From NCBI GenBank assembly GCA_905206195.1, contig CAJLGN010000086.1, forward strand, positions 1 through 6,326: a stretch of DNA of 6,326 nt, given 5' to 3'. Numbering within the stretch: position 1 is the stretch's first letter; every line of letters starts with the position of its first letter. Under the pieces are notes generated by a model. The model was not told where the DNA came from. It searched no databases and saw only the letters and a program-made list of their open reading frames with translations. Source of the stretch: an uncultured Roseburia sp. GTDB lineage: Bacteria; Bacillota; Clostridia; Lachnospirales; Lachnospiraceae. Below, piece after piece: positions 6,048-6,326 of the stretch. A program made the position numbers and the translations under genes.

Positions 6048-6326
6048 ATGCGTTTACTTGAGGTTAAGAATCTTGGAATCTCCTTCGGCGGTCTTCGTGC
6101 GGTGGACGGATTTCACATTGAGATAGACAAGGGGCGGCTCTACGGTCTGATCGGGCCAAATGGAGCTGGAAAGACGACCGTCTTTAATATGCTCACCGGC
6201 GTTTATGTGCCGGACGAGGGCGTGATTACACTGGATGGTGTGGATATCACAGGAAAGCGGACAATCGATATCAACAGGGCTGGGATTGCCCGCACATTCC
6301 AGAATATTCGCCTGTTCAAGGAGCAG
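6048..6326 (+). CDS. livG: Branched-chain amino acid ABC transporter ATP-binding protein LivG (3'-truncated by window edge)
   Basis: The first 93 residues of a Liv-type ATPase; the frame is open to the right edge. MRLLEVKNLGISFGGLRAVD is the typical LivG opening. Walker A is GPNGAGKTT (36-44), followed by VFNMLTG, and the Q-loop glutamine is Q85 in ARTFQNIRLF, a LivG/LivF-type sequence. The long insert after the second strand (DGVDITGKRTIDINRAGI) fits LivG rather than the shorter LivF. AAGGGGGC (6031-6038) nine bases before the ATG serves as ribosome binding site within the end of livM. It should form a heterodimer with LivF, expected downstream. Signature, Walker B and H-loop lie outside the window. 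Confidence 0.93.
   Translation, partial: MRLLEVKNLGISFGGLRAVDGFHIEIDKGRLYGLIGPNGAGKTTVFNMLTGVYVPDEGVITLDGVDITGKRTIDINRAGIARTFQNIRLFKEQ

Overview
The window looks like chromosomal DNA from a Gram-positive Clostridia-type bacterium, most plausibly a Lachnospiraceae relative. This is inferred from strong AGGAGG-type ribosome binding sites, a lipobox-bearing solute-binding protein, the style of the ABC transporter proteins and a roughly balanced base composition. All supported genes lie on the + strand. There is no RNA gene, CRISPR array, insertion sequence or prophage.

Left part (1-1555): the distal end of an oligopeptide/dipeptide ABC transporter operon. An OppD-type ATPase enters from the left edge and overlaps an OppF-type ATPase by 11 bases. 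Both carry damage. The OppD fragment has alanine in place of the Walker B catalytic glutamate and proline in place of the threonine next to the H-loop histidine. The OppF reading frame is broken at 1222 by an in-frame TGA and a frame change within a short AT-rich patch, and its C-terminal tail resumes in another frame to 1501. A strong intrinsic terminator follows at once. The peptide importer is therefore probably decaying, unless the lesions are sequence errors.

Middle (1556-2694): two closely spaced genes of unknown function, a 68-residue protein with a charged N-terminus and a C-terminal membrane segment, and a 232-residue soluble, mostly helical protein. They sit between two transporter operons. 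About 160 AT-rich bases follow, ending in a good extended -10 promoter for the next gene.

Right part (2695-6326): a branched-chain amino acid type (HAAT/Liv) ABC importer in the order binding lipoprotein (LivK-like), permease LivH, permease LivM, ATPase LivG, with LivG cut by the right edge. An intrinsic terminator and then a second extended -10 promoter with overlapping inverted repeats separate the binding-protein gene from livHMG. This would let the binding protein be made in excess over the membrane complex. LivF, the second ATPase, is expected just beyond the window.

I see no convincing new biological system. The points most worth a second look are the decaying Opp ATPase pair, the unknown two-gene unit, and the control region between livK and livH.
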